DNA from: Echinostoma caproni
Taxonomy: Eukaryota > Platyhelminthes > Trematoda > Plagiorchiida > Echinostomatidae
Length of the DNA: 34,265 nt
Assembly (NCBI GenBank): GCA_900618425.1
Contig: UZAN01039960.1
Coordinates: 65,569 to 99,833 of the forward strand
Direction: 5' to 3'
The stretch's first letter is position 1. Each line of letters opens with the position of its first letter. The translations under genes were made by a program, and so were the position numbers. This document shows positions 11,287 through 23,239 of the stretch, one piece after another. The notes under the pieces were generated by a model that did not search any database, was not told where the DNA came from, and was given only the letters and a program-made list of their open reading frames with translations.

Positions 11287-11423
11287 GGGCAGTATGGTGT
11301 GAGCGAGAAATCGGGTACCGTGCAACGGAAAAATAACGTCGAATCACAAATGAATCCGATCAGATCCGTGATTTCGTCCTCCACTTTGGAGTGGTGGCTT
11401 GGCGTGGCGTGATGTGGTGTGGG

Positions 11424-11816
11424 NNNNNNNNNNNNNNNNNNNNNNNNNNNNNNNNNNNNNNNNNNNNNNNNNNNNNNNNNNNNNNNNNNNNNNNNNNNNN
11501 NNNNNNNNNNNNNNNNNNNNNNNNNNNNNNNNNNNNNNNNNNNNNNNNNNNNNNNNNNNNNNNNNNNNNNNNNNNNNNNNNNNNNNNNNNNNNNNNNNNN
11601 NNNNNNNNNNNNNNNNNNNNNNNNNNNNNNNNNNNNNNNNNNNNNNNNNNNNNNNNNNNNNNNNNNNNNNNNNNNNNNNNNNNNNNNNNNNNNNNNNNNN
11701 NNNNNNNNNNNNNNNNNNNNNNNNNNNNNNNNNNNNNNNNNNNNNNNNNNNNNNNNNNNNNNNNNNNNNNNNNNNNNNNNNNNNNNNNNNNNNNNNNNNN
11801 NNNNNNNNNNNNNNNN
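11424..11816. other. Assembly gap (393 N)
   Basis: A run of unknown bases. The left edge is low-complexity GT/GC-rich sequence (GGCGTGGCGTGATGTGGTGT, 11401-11420), so the gap probably hides a minisatellite that could not be assembled. Translated frames that run through it are meaningless. Confidence 0.95.
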
Positions 11817-11850
11817 TATGGAGTTCACACTCATACGAATCACCAGAGTG

Positions 11851-11981
11851 AACGAGTGAGATGTAGTCAGAGTTGGATAGTACCGATTTCCTATAGTTTG
11901 TAAGCTTGAACATTTGGCATCAAGCATCCACCGTCCACTGGGACAGACGCACCGAAGTTTCACGCGCTTAGGTGGAGCCAT
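11851..11981 (-). CDS. Possible first coding exon beside the gap
   Basis: Minus-strand ATG at 11981 with G at +4 opens MAPPKRVKLRCVCPSGRW followed by MLDAKCSSLQTIG. This is a basic, cysteine-containing N-terminus with the general look of a beta-hairpin start, as in ubiquitin-like folds. The frame stays open into the N gap, so its 3' end cannot be set. A weak 5' splice site (CG/GTACTA) lies near 11876. No family was recognised. Confidence 0.25.
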
Positions 11982-11989
11982 GCATTGGG

Positions 11990-14040
11990 TTTTCGAATCA
12001 ACACACCATTGTCTGTGCTAAATCGAATTCACGGACATTCAGGGAAAAGTGCCTCGAAATGCGATGAATAATGTACTAGAAATGCGGTAGGGAGAACGCA
12101 AGAAATGCTATAGTTAGGAAAGAAATAGAGATAACTTGGAAAAAATCAAGGGCCATCTGTACGCGTGATTAGGAATGATCACTGACCGAGCATCTGAGTT
12201 CTTTCTGGCTCGATCAATATGATCTTAAGACGGGGATAAATCTTGAGGAGGATTTGAACAAACAGAACAAGATTCTTGCTGTAAAAAATACGTGTTCGTA
12301 TTTCGCAGGGGCTAAGCAAGTGAGGAAGATAAAAGACTTACAAGCAGCGATACTTAAATAAAAAGCATATTATTGGGAATGATATTGTCCTCGTGCTAAA
12401 ACTATCCGATTTTTCAGTTCTTTGAATAAATTCAAATAACTATTCTTTGTTCGTGGAAAAATGAAGGACCTTGAATTCATTACATAAAAAATAGTCATAA
12501 AGGAAGCGCGGCTGAATGACAGATCGATTCAGAAAAAGCATTTCGGCAGAAGACTTGCAGTTTTCCGTCCTGTCTAACACCTGCGTAAAAATTGTTACAA
12601 TCAGTCGATTGTGCTTCCTTGAACGAGCGCATCTTCAAGTGCACGATTGTTACCGCNTTTTGCTCATACTGAAGTTCAAATCTATCATTATTATTTGCAA
12701 GCTAAAGTGACCAGCAGTTCTCAGTCGATTCGATACGTTTGATAAATTATCGGCCTTTTATGGGAGAATCACCACGGAGACCACTTCATTCTATTGAATT
12801 TGGGGGTCTTGTCCTATTTCTATGCTGATGAGCGATGAAAACGATTAGAGTGCGGAAACTCTGTACACACATGGCTAAAGTGGTCGAAAAGCGCGCGATT
12901 AAAAAAATAATAACAACACTATAAACAACAAGAGATTGCAGCGTATTCCGGGTCCTCCAGGAGAAATGTGGGAATGCTTACTTTTAACTAACTGGCAACC
13001 TAATCCGTTTTGCCCAGGCACGTCGGAAATAAATTCAATGCGTAGGGCTCAATAACGGGAAATTTTATTTTTCTGCTTCATTTCCGTGCAAACCCAGCCA
13101 TGAATGGGAGATTTTTTTTCTTCAGAGAACCCACATAAATACGCCAATCAAGTTAAAAGGTATGGGTAAGGTTCATGTTTGATCACTAAAGCTATTACGA
13201 ATAAACGTACTCCACTCTTTCCATGAATTGATAGGTTAATATATTTATAGTATCAAGTTTGGACGACCCCAAAAAAGGACGAAACAGCTGTTCAGTGCTC
13301 TTTGTCAGTCATCACAAATATATCCATCGCAATCAATATACTGTTACTTATAATATAGGGTATAGGGTATAGCTTTGGTTTTCATTGTTTTTGGATACTT
13401 CTTTTTGGTCTATTTTGTTTCAAAAGAATTGAAAATATTTCTCACTAATCATTAGCTAAATTGCTTTGGGCCTCACACAATGATTATCTTCAGAAATAAC
13501 TTATTTTAATTTACTTTGGAGACTAATCTTTCAATTAATGAGGATTTTCAGTGGTAAACCAGCACAAAATAGAAAGTAATCTGTCTATGCAGAGCCATTG
13601 CATTTTTAATAATGTTTTAAACAAACAAGCAGTTTTGCCAATTGCTTGGAGTGAGACGCGTAAAAACATTGAACTGTGAGAAAGATGGAAGGTTCCCTTT
13701 GCAGTTCAAACATCATATTTGGAGAAGCTTACTGATTCAAGTAAAACTTTCTCATAAAATGAAAGGACGAGAGTATGTAAATCTTGTCAAACCCTTTATT
13801 GATTGAAGAAATAAACTATTTACTTCAATTTTACCATACTGCACTTGGCTCACTGAGGGGATAAGCTGGATTCGTGAAGGATCATGAAGTCCACAGAGTC
13901 ACTCGATTTCATTATTTCGAGAATGCACTTTCAGAAGTAGCACAGTCACGTGTGAAGTGCGCTGGGAGTAGTGTGTGTGTCGGTGTTTAGTTGCCGATAG
14001 CCCATTTAGCATTCGATTAGTGTGAATTCTGCTCCGAGGA
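11990..14040. other. Mostly non-coding, with a repeat fragment
   Basis: Apart from the third copy of the inverted-repeat element at 13275-13325 and a candidate micro-exon at 13126-13159, nothing is recognised. A single N lies at 12657, and a short tandem ATAGGGT pattern lies near 13355-13372. Confidence 0.4.
13275..13325. repeat. End fragment (C) of the inverted-repeat element
   Basis: GGACGAAACAGCTGTTCAGTG followed by CTCTTTGTCAGTCATCACAA repeats the right ends of the copies at 8858-8895 and 9448-9484. Only this terminus is present, so it is a truncated or solo end. Confidence 0.65.
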
Positions 14041-14129
14041 TACATGTATCCTTGTATACGGCTGAATCAGGCCGTTGATATCGTACACCTATTCACGAAG
14101 CTTCCTACGCTGTTTGTCTTCCCACCGAG

Positions 14130-14230
14130 TTCACAAGCATCGGTCACCCTTAATCCGATTTACCCCGACTATCCTGCAGTTTCCTCGGGTAGGGCTGCTG
14201 GGGCCTTTTGGAGCCAGAGACGAGGACTGG
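14130..14230 (+). CDS. Candidate exon ending at GTAAGT
   Basis: A GC-richer open block that ends at a strong 5' splice site GACTGG/GTAAGT at 14230/14231. The frame that ends in phase 0 reads SPLIRFTPTILQFPRVGLL then GPFGARDEDW, and it joins in frame to the candidate exon at 14651. The 5' boundary is uncertain: there is a pyrimidine tract TGTTTGTCTTCCCACCGAG at 14111-14129, or the block may be a first exon. A second frame is open too, but it meets a stop early in the next exon. No family was recognised. Confidence 0.35.
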
Positions 14231-14650
14231 GTAAGTTATCAAGATGAAAGAAATGGAAGATGTTCCAATAATACAACAGGCTGTCAGCGTTCAGATGTGT
14301 TGGTTGTATCTGAAACCGCTTACATCCCAAAAAAGGCACAGTGTGGATCCGAAATAGAAGGGTGTTTTCAGGTGTTCATGTCACCGTTGCTCGTAAATAG
14401 ATTCATCATTCTGGAGGTAGCATATTTCATTAGCTTCTTCTAAACTACTCAAACGTAGAACCCTACTGAGCTGTATGGATTAGTATTAGTTTTAAAGATG
14501 TACGGAGCACCAACCGAATTTGAGACACTCGCCATCAGCGTGCTTTACCTTTTTATACACATGGCTTCGGACAGTACTGTGTGCAACATATATGTAACCA
14601 ATTGCCAAAATTCGAACTCGGTGGAAATTTGTTTTTTCTTCATATTCATA

Positions 14651-14772
14651 GACATTTCTCCAGCAAGTGACTGCTGATCAGGTGCCTAATTTGTTCCGAT
14701 ACGTTTTACACGAAAATTGTGACATTATATCAAGGATGCATCCAAACTGGTTCATTATCTATTTCTCATGGT
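14651..14772 (+). CDS. Candidate exon, possibly terminal
   Basis: The 3' splice site TTTTTTCTTCATATTCATAG is strong. The frame immediately after it is open for 40 codons: TFLQQVTADQVPNLFRYVL, then HENCDIISRMHPNWFIIYF, then SW. It ends either at a stop (TGA, 14770-14772) or at an overlapping 5' splice site TG/GTGAGC. Phase agrees with the exon ending at 14230, across an intron of about 420 nt. The peptide looks helical with an aromatic C-terminal end. I do not recognise the family. Confidence 0.4.
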
Positions 14773-14900
14773 GAGCTTCAATAGTTCATTTTGAGCATGG
14801 TTCAAATTTTTCACACTTTTGAAAATTTCAATTTAGGAAAAAACTTGAAAATTTCTACCACCACACAAATAACAATGATAGAGGACAATGGTACACTTAC

Positions 14901-15080
14901 CAAGGAATGTAATTTGCAGGAACATGCCTATATGTCCAATGGATAAACCAACTTGCCACGTGGTCAACATACCGACCACATAACCCAGGAAGGTACTCAC
15001 AACTAAAGGGAACAAAAAGAGCAGGACACTGAATCGAAGAGCCAAAGGTCCCGAAAGACGACTGATATTTCTGAGTTCAC
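14901..15080 (-). CDS. Exon with two hydrophobic segments, unidentified membrane protein
   Basis: A 180-nt minus-strand exon between TTTTCCATCCGCAG (3' splice site) and CCTTG/GTAAGTG (5' splice site), both close to consensus. It starts with 2 nt of a split codon and ends with 1 nt. It encodes ELRNISRLSGPLALRFSV, then the hydrophobic LLFLFPLVVSTFLGYVVGML, then TTWQVG and a second hydrophobic stretch LSIGHIGMFLQITFL. These are most likely two transmembrane helices joined by a short loop. Its entry phase exactly complements the exit phase of the exon at 16014-16181 (A + GT = Ser), across an intron of about 930 nt. The family was not identified. The next exon lies further left and was not found. 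Confidence 0.65.
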
Positions 15081-16013
15081 CTGCGGATGGAAAATAAAGA
15101 TCGGAAATAATCATTTGTAAATCGAAATTGTTCATGATTATCTATAAACTTGTAAACTAATTCGGAAAGTTAATCATAAGTTTTTGTCAACCTATCAATT
15201 ACTTCGAGAACTGCAAACAAAAGACCATTAAAGTTTTATTCGAAATTTAGCCGACGAAATAAGGGAAAAATCTATTCAAGCGATCGACGAGTTCTAGTGC
15301 ATTGCTTAATAGATTCTAAGAAAGATATTGCAATGCTTTTCTGGAGGGATATATGAATATGCACTTGAAAAAATTATTTTATCCAAGCAACTACATAACT
15401 CCTAATGCTCAATAGGTTCTACGAAAGGAGCAGGCTCAATCTGGTTTATGCGACCAACTGTAAAATCTAACGGTCTTTTGAGGTGATACGCTCTTTCATT
15501 TTTCCTGCTTACCCAGACTTAGAAGACAAATTATATACGTGTGAATCAAAAGCCATCTCACAAGACATCTGGTTAAGTTTAGTTACCGGTGCCCAATATA
15601 ATAGGTTACTCAATTAGATTTATGACTCCAAATTCCGGTCAATGCCGTCATAGACTTGAACGAATATCAATTTGGAGCAGTTAGTAAGAACTTCCACTGA
15701 ATATGAGACACCGTCGGTTATGGATTATACTCTACAGACACCATCTTCCGGATTAAAACCAATCTGTCAACGAATTTGAGCAACACCTTTCAGGCGAACA
15801 CTACATGCGTTTTTTAATAACCCAGTAGTGAGGTAAAAGAAACCCAGTTTCATCCAATTTTGAGTAGCAACCGGTTCTCCTGCTAATGAATCGGAAACAG
15901 CAAGTTATCGTTATAGGAATCCAAACGATGCATTTGCGAAAAGGCATTGAGTGCAATGAGGAAAATCTACGTCGAATTACTGTGATTCTCCACGTCGTTA
16001 TTCCACCACTTAC

Positions 16014-16181
16014 TGGCAAGTCGAGAGAGATATTCTTTGTCATTTTGCGCGGTGAAAATTCCAACGGTGACCGGGAAATTGGACAACCTGCAGGTAAACA
16101 TATCAGCCAAGGCCCGAATGGTGTTTGTTCCATGATTTGTTACATCCGCTGTGTTCAAATCCAGAGGATAATGGAAGGCCC
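16014..16181 (-). CDS. Exon of the same unidentified membrane protein
   Basis: A 168-nt minus-strand exon between TTGAAATTTCAG and TTGCCA/GTAAGT. It encodes AFHYPLDLNTADVTNHGTN, TIRALADMFTCRLSNFPVTV and GIFTAQNDKEYLSRLA. The alternating hydrophobic/polar pattern suggests a beta-rich soluble domain, and its position ahead of two hydrophobic segments suggests the lumenal or outer side of a membrane. Entry phase (2 nt) and exit phase (1 nt) match the neighbouring candidate exons on both sides. The overlapping plus-strand frame (15886-16185) and another minus-strand frame (15801-16133) have no such splice support. Confidence 0.6.
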
Positions 16182-16526
16182 CTGAAATTTCAACGGGAAA
16201 AACATTATTTCAATAATGCAGGTAATAGCGCCATCATCATTATCAATATCATCAAGGAATTCTCACAGTGATCAATATATTAACTAGTGCGATGTTAGTA
16301 CACTTTATGATAATCAGCAGTAAAACCGGGAAAGCGGTTTGATAGGAATTAAAAGTCTCGATCTTCTTCCACTTTGTGACGTTCCGAGAAAATGAATTTA
16401 ATCGATATCTACAACACCTGTGAACAAGAGGAGGTGATTATTAATAGGCGTCTAGCAAGATTACTGAGCGCAATTTTTGTATCTGGTTCTCCGTATGGTG
16501 TTTTCCGACAAACATGCGGTATTCAC

Positions 16527-16647
16527 CAGTTTCGATCCGACCGTCTTTGTCTTGAAAAAGGTAATAGCCTCTGATCAACCATCCATCATCTTGTATTTTG
16601 CAACGAGTACACGAGGAGGGATACGGAACTGATTTGTTCTTGCGTGC
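16527..16647 (-). CDS. Upstream exon of the same gene (probable)
   Basis: A minus-strand frame ARKNKSVPYPSSCTRCKIQ followed by DDGWLIRGYYLFQDKDGRIET, ending at CTG/GTGAAT. Its last nucleotide (G) joins with GG of the exon at 16181 to make a Gly codon, so the reading frame passes through. The 3' splice site is less certain: CACACACAG at 16650-16648 lies in a CA-rich tract, and a second AG at about 16629 would remove the first residues. It contains one CxxC pair, which may bind metal or form a disulfide. Confidence 0.45.
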
Positions 16648-16654
16648 CTGTGTG

Positions 16655-18728
16655 TATGTGTGTGTGATATTACAGGTATAACTCAATGGGATTTCTATAG
16701 TTGGCATTAGTAGTAGACAGACACACACGCTCATCACAAAGCATGTACTCTTGCTGCTAGGTGTAGGAATATATTCGGCGTGAATTGGCTAGCAAAGACA
16801 GATGGTTAGCATACGTTCCACCTGTTCCAACAGGTTACTTAATTGCATGTTGCTTCTGTGGGGGATGCAGTTCGGAGGAGAACAGGAGCGGGGAGGAGGA
16901 AAGTTTTGTCCCCAATCGTAGCAGTTCGGCACACTATGTGTGAACAGACTGAAAAACCGCTTTTTCTAAGACACGTGGTAATTCAAGCTGACATTTAAAG
17001 TGTACGTCGGAAGCACTGTGAAAACAACGGAAACACGGATGACCTAAGCGCGATGTTTTATTGAAAAATAACGATAATTTCAGCTTTTAGGCGAAATTGT
17101 CATTGATGTTCAGTGTTTCATTACAAATAAGAAAGTATACTCACAGATCAGGGTAACACTTGCTAATTTTAATATGACTAAAACTGATAAACGAAAAAGC
17201 TGAGATATCCTAGGTGAAAATATCGATTGGATAAGTTTATGTAAAACAAATATTTCTGAGTTTAAGCAAAACGTCTTTTATGCTGTTTTGAAAGCTTAAA
17301 GTTTTGTTTTGTTCGCGGAAAGATTTGCCATTACAATTTGAAGTCAACCCATTTAATTATCTTTCAGGTGCAATTTTCTAAAATTTCCTATCTGGTGGAG
17401 ACTGGAAATGATGTTTTTTCTTTTTGCTCAAAAAATGAAACTTGACAGATCTATAGGAACGAAAAGGTGACCTATGCCCATCACTCATTTCGCCTCGTTC
17501 ACAATACGTCTTTGTCGTACCGAACGCCACGAATGTTTTCATGCGTTTTATCTATTAGTTTCACAGTATAACAAACGTAGTGGATAATCTATTTCTTCCC
17601 CTGGTAATCATAAACTACATAAAGTTACCATGTTGAAAGCTTTACTTTCCGAGCATTCTAATCAATACGTAACGTCATGGAACAATCTGCATGAGCTTCA
17701 TTCTGAACTGTCAGTTACGCAAGTTGATGGGCTGTAATTCACAATACTCCTCTAGATGGAATACCATTTAGTATGAACGAATACGTGTTAGTGCACTTAC
17801 TGTGTACATTCTTGTAAAGAAAAACCTAATTTAATTTTCCCAAAGGTGTGATTTATTGATGCTAGTGTTTGCTGTCAGTCAGTTGCTAGACATCCTCCAA
17901 GCCTTTATATAGGCAGTTCTGGCAGAAGGGAAGAGGACAGCTTTTATCTCCGATAAACAGGGTTTCTCAGCTAGTGGGTTTGAGTGTGCGGTAAAATTTC
18001 GAATGCACTTTGATTCAAAGGGATACTCCCAGTTGTAACTGACCGGTAATTTGAAAGTCCGGAGAACATGTGTGGATAGACTGACATCAGATTAATGGAC
18101 AAATATTCCATCTGTTTTAGCATCGATGACGATGAGGATAAGAGAAGCTTTTATCACATCATCCGGAATGTGGAAACTTCCTCGTAACTTCATCCAAGTC
18201 ACATACGAGTACAGGGACCTGTTTCCTTTTCTTCACCTCGCGCCTCGTTTGACGATGAATACTGCATACCACTTATGAAACCTAAGTTTTGCGAGCATCA
18301 TTCAGCAAAATCGATATCGTTCGGCGGGGTACTTGAGAATTTTATTGTTAAAAAATCTCGTAATAACCAATAAATTTGTATGAAATCTGTCCAGTTTATC
18401 TGAACATTTCGTTTCAATATTGCGAACAACGTTGAGTTATTCGCACAGTTCAAAATAAGCATTAGTTTTAACACACAAACACAGCGAGACAACCTCACGA
18501 TGCACAGTCTGTATGGCTCTTGATTGCAATAGGAAAACTCCAAAGCACCACACAACCCCCCATATTCCAGCAAGCCCGTCAATCAGCCGGGCGTTAAAAA
18601 GTAGTGTGAATAATTCACTAGCGTACACGACTCTGTGTCCCCGAGTTTCTAGCCCCCGTGCACAAATATGCAAACCGTACACCAGAGAGAGAAAGAGTGA
18701 GAGAGGGAAAAACCTGAAGGAAGTAAAN

Positions 18729-18780
<52 letters not shown>

Positions 18781-18985
18781 AGATCTATGCTTCCCACTAG
18801 CACTAGTACTAATAATGCTACTACTGGTAGCACCATTGCTATCTTGAATGTCGGAGAGAATGAGATGTAGTTTGAAGGTCTAAGAAGCAATATCGCCAGT
18901 CGTACCGGTCAAAATAGGCTCGTCCGGTTTGACTGTAAAGTGGGGACCCACCGAAACAATAGAACAATAATTCCGAGTATCCAAC
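16655..18985. other. Non-coding, probable intron
   Basis: Apart from a short GT-rich patch (16650-16670) and the GT microsatellite at 18729, nothing is recognised. If the exon at 18990 belongs to the membrane-protein gene, this is its intron. Confidence 0.4.
18729..18777. repeat. GT dinucleotide microsatellite
   Basis: About 24 GT units without interruption, preceded by an N at 18728 and a GA-rich tract. The true length is uncertain in a draft assembly. Confidence 0.95.
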
Positions 18986-18989
18986 TTAC

Positions 18990-19263
18990 CCAATTCCAAT
19001 AAGGTATCTAGATCACTTCGCTTTGAATGCGTGGAGCTTTGCATAGGTTGTTTCGACTCCGAAGATTGACAAGCGAACACACGAGTTGTTCCCGGCATTT
19101 CGCTTTGACGACCCGCAGGTCTCATCCTTCGGGTTTGTCTGTAATGCCGTATCTCTCTTCGACCAGCGTCTCCGAACGGAGCACGGTAATAGCCGGGTTG
19201 ATGTAACGGGAAAACCAGTCTGCTCTCGGAGCCAGAAATACCTACGTTTTTCTTTTCCTGTCT
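18990..19263 (-). CDS. Candidate exon, low-complexity polar segment
   Basis: Minus-strand frame ending at a consensus 5' splice site GAATTGG/GTAAGTTGG at 18990. Upstream it is open to an in-frame stop at 19264-19266; just beyond that stop several AG dinucleotides could serve as 3' splice site. The peptide includes SRLVFPLHQPGYYRAPFGD, RRMRPAGRQSEMPGTTRVF and SKRSDLDTLLEL. It is rich in Ser, Arg, Gln and Pro, so probably disordered. Its 1-nt exit phase fits the exon at 16.5 kb only if the inner AG near 16629 is used. The other two frames are also open for part of this GC-rich stretch, but neither crosses the donor. Confidence 0.4.
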
Positions 19264-19269
19264 CTATAA

Positions 19270-22200
19270 CGCGCTGCACTTCGGAAAAAACACTCCTCGA
19301 TGGACCAACGAGATAACACTTCCCTGAGGATGCATCGATTGTTGAATTGGCATTTTTAGGGCCTCATGATCCGAAGTAATGAAGGCGGGATGCTGAAATG
19401 TGAGTAGCAAAAAATGTGTGATCTTGAATGGCAGTTCAAATGTAAGAGTAGCCGAGATAGTTATTTGTTATCCGTTTAACACATGTTACTAATTTTCACT
19501 TGAATGCGCGCTGTTTAGCAAGCTTGAGAAAAGACCATTGCTCTTGTGTATGCGTGTGTTCTGAAAGACTGATATCAGTTAAATGAAATTAAGTTTAGTC
19601 AAACTGGGCCTTATGCACCTGACATAGATTGCATCTTCGTCATTTTGGACGAGATACAGCAAAGAAATATAAGCGTAAGACGAATAGAAACTAAAAAACA
19701 GCTGCACGCAATACAAATTATCACTGACGCGTTAGGTTTGTTTTTCATATCCATAATGACAGATGTCCGATTTGTTCAGATACGGGGTAGAAAATCCGTG
19801 ATGATATTTCGTTTAGTGGTTGTACATGTAGGGTGAAGCCCGAATTTGTACAGAATATGCGGATGAAAAAAAGACATAAAGACGGGCATGTGGACAGTGT
19901 TCTTCTTCGTTAGACAGCATGTGGCTGGTGAATTGAGCACATGCCCCAAAATAATTTCATACAACACGATCAAAAAAAGTCGATTTTGATGATTCCACAG
20001 AATTCAGATTGAGGTAAATGGAAATAAGGATGAAATAATTCTGTTCCCGACCGATGAAAATTAATGGGACCTAGTGAGCAAAAATGTTGGCTTTTACAAG
20101 TGTAGGGATTACATTTAAGGAAACAACAGGCTCATCAAACCGGAAAGCGTAGACAGTCTTTGAACTCTGATGTGTTTACCGAGTCTGAATAAAAAAAGTT
20201 AACTGCAATATAATTGACAGATTAAACCTTTGAAATGAGATTATTGTCAATAGCAAGTTCGGGCTTTTAACTGAATTGGGTATAGCGATGGGTGCCTGTT
20301 TGAAGTCTACAAGGACTATCAGCACACCTAACGACTTTAAATATCACAAATCAGGGAATAAACCAACTAAAAATTTGATTTAGTCAGGCTAGGAGTCAGC
20401 AAAAACTGTACAAACAATGGAAGAGATACCCAATCAGTAACTGGTCAGCGTAGTTGCGCGTGAAAAAGTTGGGAAGAATGTAGAGTTTATTTTTGTACAA
20501 AGAAAAAGAAAAAGAAAGTAAAATGATAAAGATAAAATAGCATCATGAGAAATCCCTAAATTAACTCCTGCAGAGGACGAGGTTTCAACCCTACAAAATT
20601 CAGTACACCTAATCCCAAACAATGATTGAAAAGACGGTGAATGAGAGTCCCACGGTTAAGCGCCCCCAAACCTGGCCATGAGTCAAACCAGTAGGTTTGT
20701 AAACAAATTGAAGAGAGTAATGTAAATTGGACAAAGGGGTCGTCTGGTTTGGAAACATTCCTTTGAAAATGTTCATTAGAGTTGATATACGGGAAAACGG
20801 TTGGGTTTCTTTAAACATTTTCTCGAAGATCGATGTTATTTGGGTGAACCTCCAGCAATCAGGACACTTTAAGAGCATATACATCAACTAAATAACTCGG
20901 CAATATGTCAGATTATAGTTGTTTAGCACACACACACCCTCAACAAAACGCCAGACAATGAATCAGAGCCATCTGGCTTGTCAACTTCGATGTAGTTCAA
21001 AACCTTCAAAACTTCAACCGACGATACAGAGATGTAAATGACTATGGTATTTAGTCGGGTGTAGAAACATAAGTTGACCATTTAACATCTCCACATCTGA
21101 ACAGCAGCTTTTGTGTGTCCTTCATAACTATTTCAATGTTGATCACAAATTACGACCATTTCTGTCTTCCAGAAAAGTTTTAATTTATATTTGATTAAGA
21201 CACCGGATGTCCATTTTAAGTGAAACCGTTAGCGATGCGTTCAACAGGCGAATAAGTCTTTCTTTTATCCTGAGGGAACTGCTCTGGTGGGGAGGAGATG
21301 ACAAGTCGTTGGTGAGATTGCACAAAGTAATTAAACGGACAACACAGATTGAAGCAAATTACGGCAATAAGCAAGATGTTCAGAACGCGAAGGGCTATCC
21401 GTATTGGTGAATACGGAAAAATCAGTAAATGATGAACCCATGTCTTTAAGTCCAGCTTAGTTCTAATTGGGAAAACTTACTCTTTTAACAGCTATACATA
21501 CAATAATTTGATAACTTGTTTTGAAAATACTGACAGCAAATCTTGGGGTAAAGAAATGACAGCGGTCTGAGATGCTTGTACCACGCTGCTAGTCAGTGAA
21601 GAACATTAATGGTTTGTAAGCAAAGATGCTTGGACATCGATTCGAGTAGCGTAATGTTTTATTCATCACGTTATTAATAAAAATGGGTCCCAACAATTAA
21701 TATCCCTGTCGGCAGAGTAAAAAACTGATCCGTACTTTTCGCAGAATAAACAAGCAAATCGTTTCCGAAGGCGGTTGTGTAAGGATCAGTGCAAATATTA
21801 GCTAATATAATGAGACTGTATGAAAAAGGGGTTTAAAAAGCAACTTATAAACGTTTTTAACAACATTTTTGGTCGATAAATTTGATCACAAAAGGGACGA
21901 AATTCATGAACTACTGATCACACCCGATAAAACTTCATGATTACCCAAATTGCAGGATAACGTTTGACCAGGGAGGCTAAACACGTTCATTTATAAAGCA
22001 GGAACAGGTGTTTCTCCATCGAAAACTTGTGAAATAGTATCTGATGGAAAAAATGTAGGGTAAAATTCAAAGATTTGCCCACATATTCTAGCTGTATTCA
22101 TGCGTTTCATAAATTCAAAAATCCAACAAGAGAAATCGACGCTTAAGCTTTCTCGGTTGTGTTTTACAGGTACCGTGTGAAGCAGTTTACAAGAATTCGA

Positions 22201-23130
22201 AGATACCAAGATTCTCTACTGGCAAGAATGCATTTTGCACGAATTACCATTTTTAGAACTCCTTAAACTAAAATACCATTTATGAAAGAGGAAGATTAGA
22301 TCACGGAACCCGGTTGGTAGTAATTGTGAATCTATCATAGATGATGCTTTTTATGATGTGTTTTAATTCTGGGTGCTTGTTGATCAGAAAATCGGCGTTG
22401 TCAGCAGAGGCGATGATAGGCTCACATTTAGATTGAAAGAACAACTCGTTAAGACAAGTCATCTGTGACCGGCCTATTGTTCGGGGTGATGACGGAGCCG
22501 TTTAATAAACGAATACAAAAATCCGTATTCTAAGGAAAACGAAAAAATACAGACAAACATTTACATGAATTTTCGGAATAGATTTTTCGCAGATCTCTGC
22601 AATTTCGCGGACAAATGAAACAGGCGACGTAGCTCGTGGGGAATAAATAAGTCAAACTTACAACGGTATTTTCGTCTAATATTGTGAGAAACTACCTTAA
22701 AAATACTTCCACTTATTTCCGGCTCACCCGCGTTTCACAAGAACTTTTGATGAGCCCAGAGAAACTAAAATAAAACTACTATAAAATTCAGGGGTTTGCT
22801 AAATTTTAAAAAGGATCTTAATAGATAAATGATTCAACTGAATGCTACCATTAGCCCAGTTAGCTAACTCAAACTGCTCAGAGAAGAGCACATTGTTTAG
22901 CGATGCCAAATGATTTTATCAAACTTTGCCACTTTGTAAACCCTTCGCATACTCACAAAACTATACCCTTCAATGAAACATCGATTTCCTTGGCATGGAG
23001 ATTTATTTTCGATATTATTCATGTGATACTCACAAATTTATTGAGATAAATTAAAGGTGAGATCCTGCCCTAATAGTGAATAAAGTTGTGTGCACATTGT
23101 ATGAAAACGAAATATATTAGGGATTTGAAT
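19270..23130. other. Non-coding, nothing firmly recognised
   Basis: Short scattered frames only. A good 3' splice site (TTTCTGTCTTCCAG near 21173) is followed by only about 16 open codons. A purine-rich AAAGAAAAAG repeat lies near 20500-20518. Confidence 0.35.
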
Positions 23131-23133
23131 AAG

Positions 23134-23238
23134 AACTGTTATCGTTGATATCGGAACGGGAATGTTGCTTTGGCTGAACAAGGAAAGGTTAAAAAATGAA
23201 ATAGAGAGTGTGAACTGGAGACTTGCTCTTAGGAACGG
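23134..23238 (+). CDS. Possible exon with membrane-proximal charged helix
   Basis: A plus-strand open segment between AG at 23132-23133 and AACGG/GTAAGG at 23238. It encodes TVIVDIGTGMLLWLNKERL then KNEIESVNWRLALRNG. A hydrophobic end followed by a charged helix with a Glu-Ile...Trp-Arg pattern recalls the segment just inside the membrane of receptor guanylyl cyclases, but the match is short and from memory of the pattern only. The 3' splice site lacks a pyrimidine tract, and no neighbouring kinase-homology exon was found. Confidence 0.2.
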
Positions 23239-23239
23239 G

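Noticed and set aside
11238..11981. Reading frames of 146-247 codons
   Set aside because: Most of their length is unknown bases (N). Only the first 40 or so residues of the minus-strand frame are real sequence.
13353..13372. TATAGGG repeats as an interstitial telomere
   Set aside because: Only about two to three units and not the TTAGGG sequence.
18513..18890. Frames rich in Val-Cys or Thr-His
   Set aside because: They are translations of the GT microsatellite.
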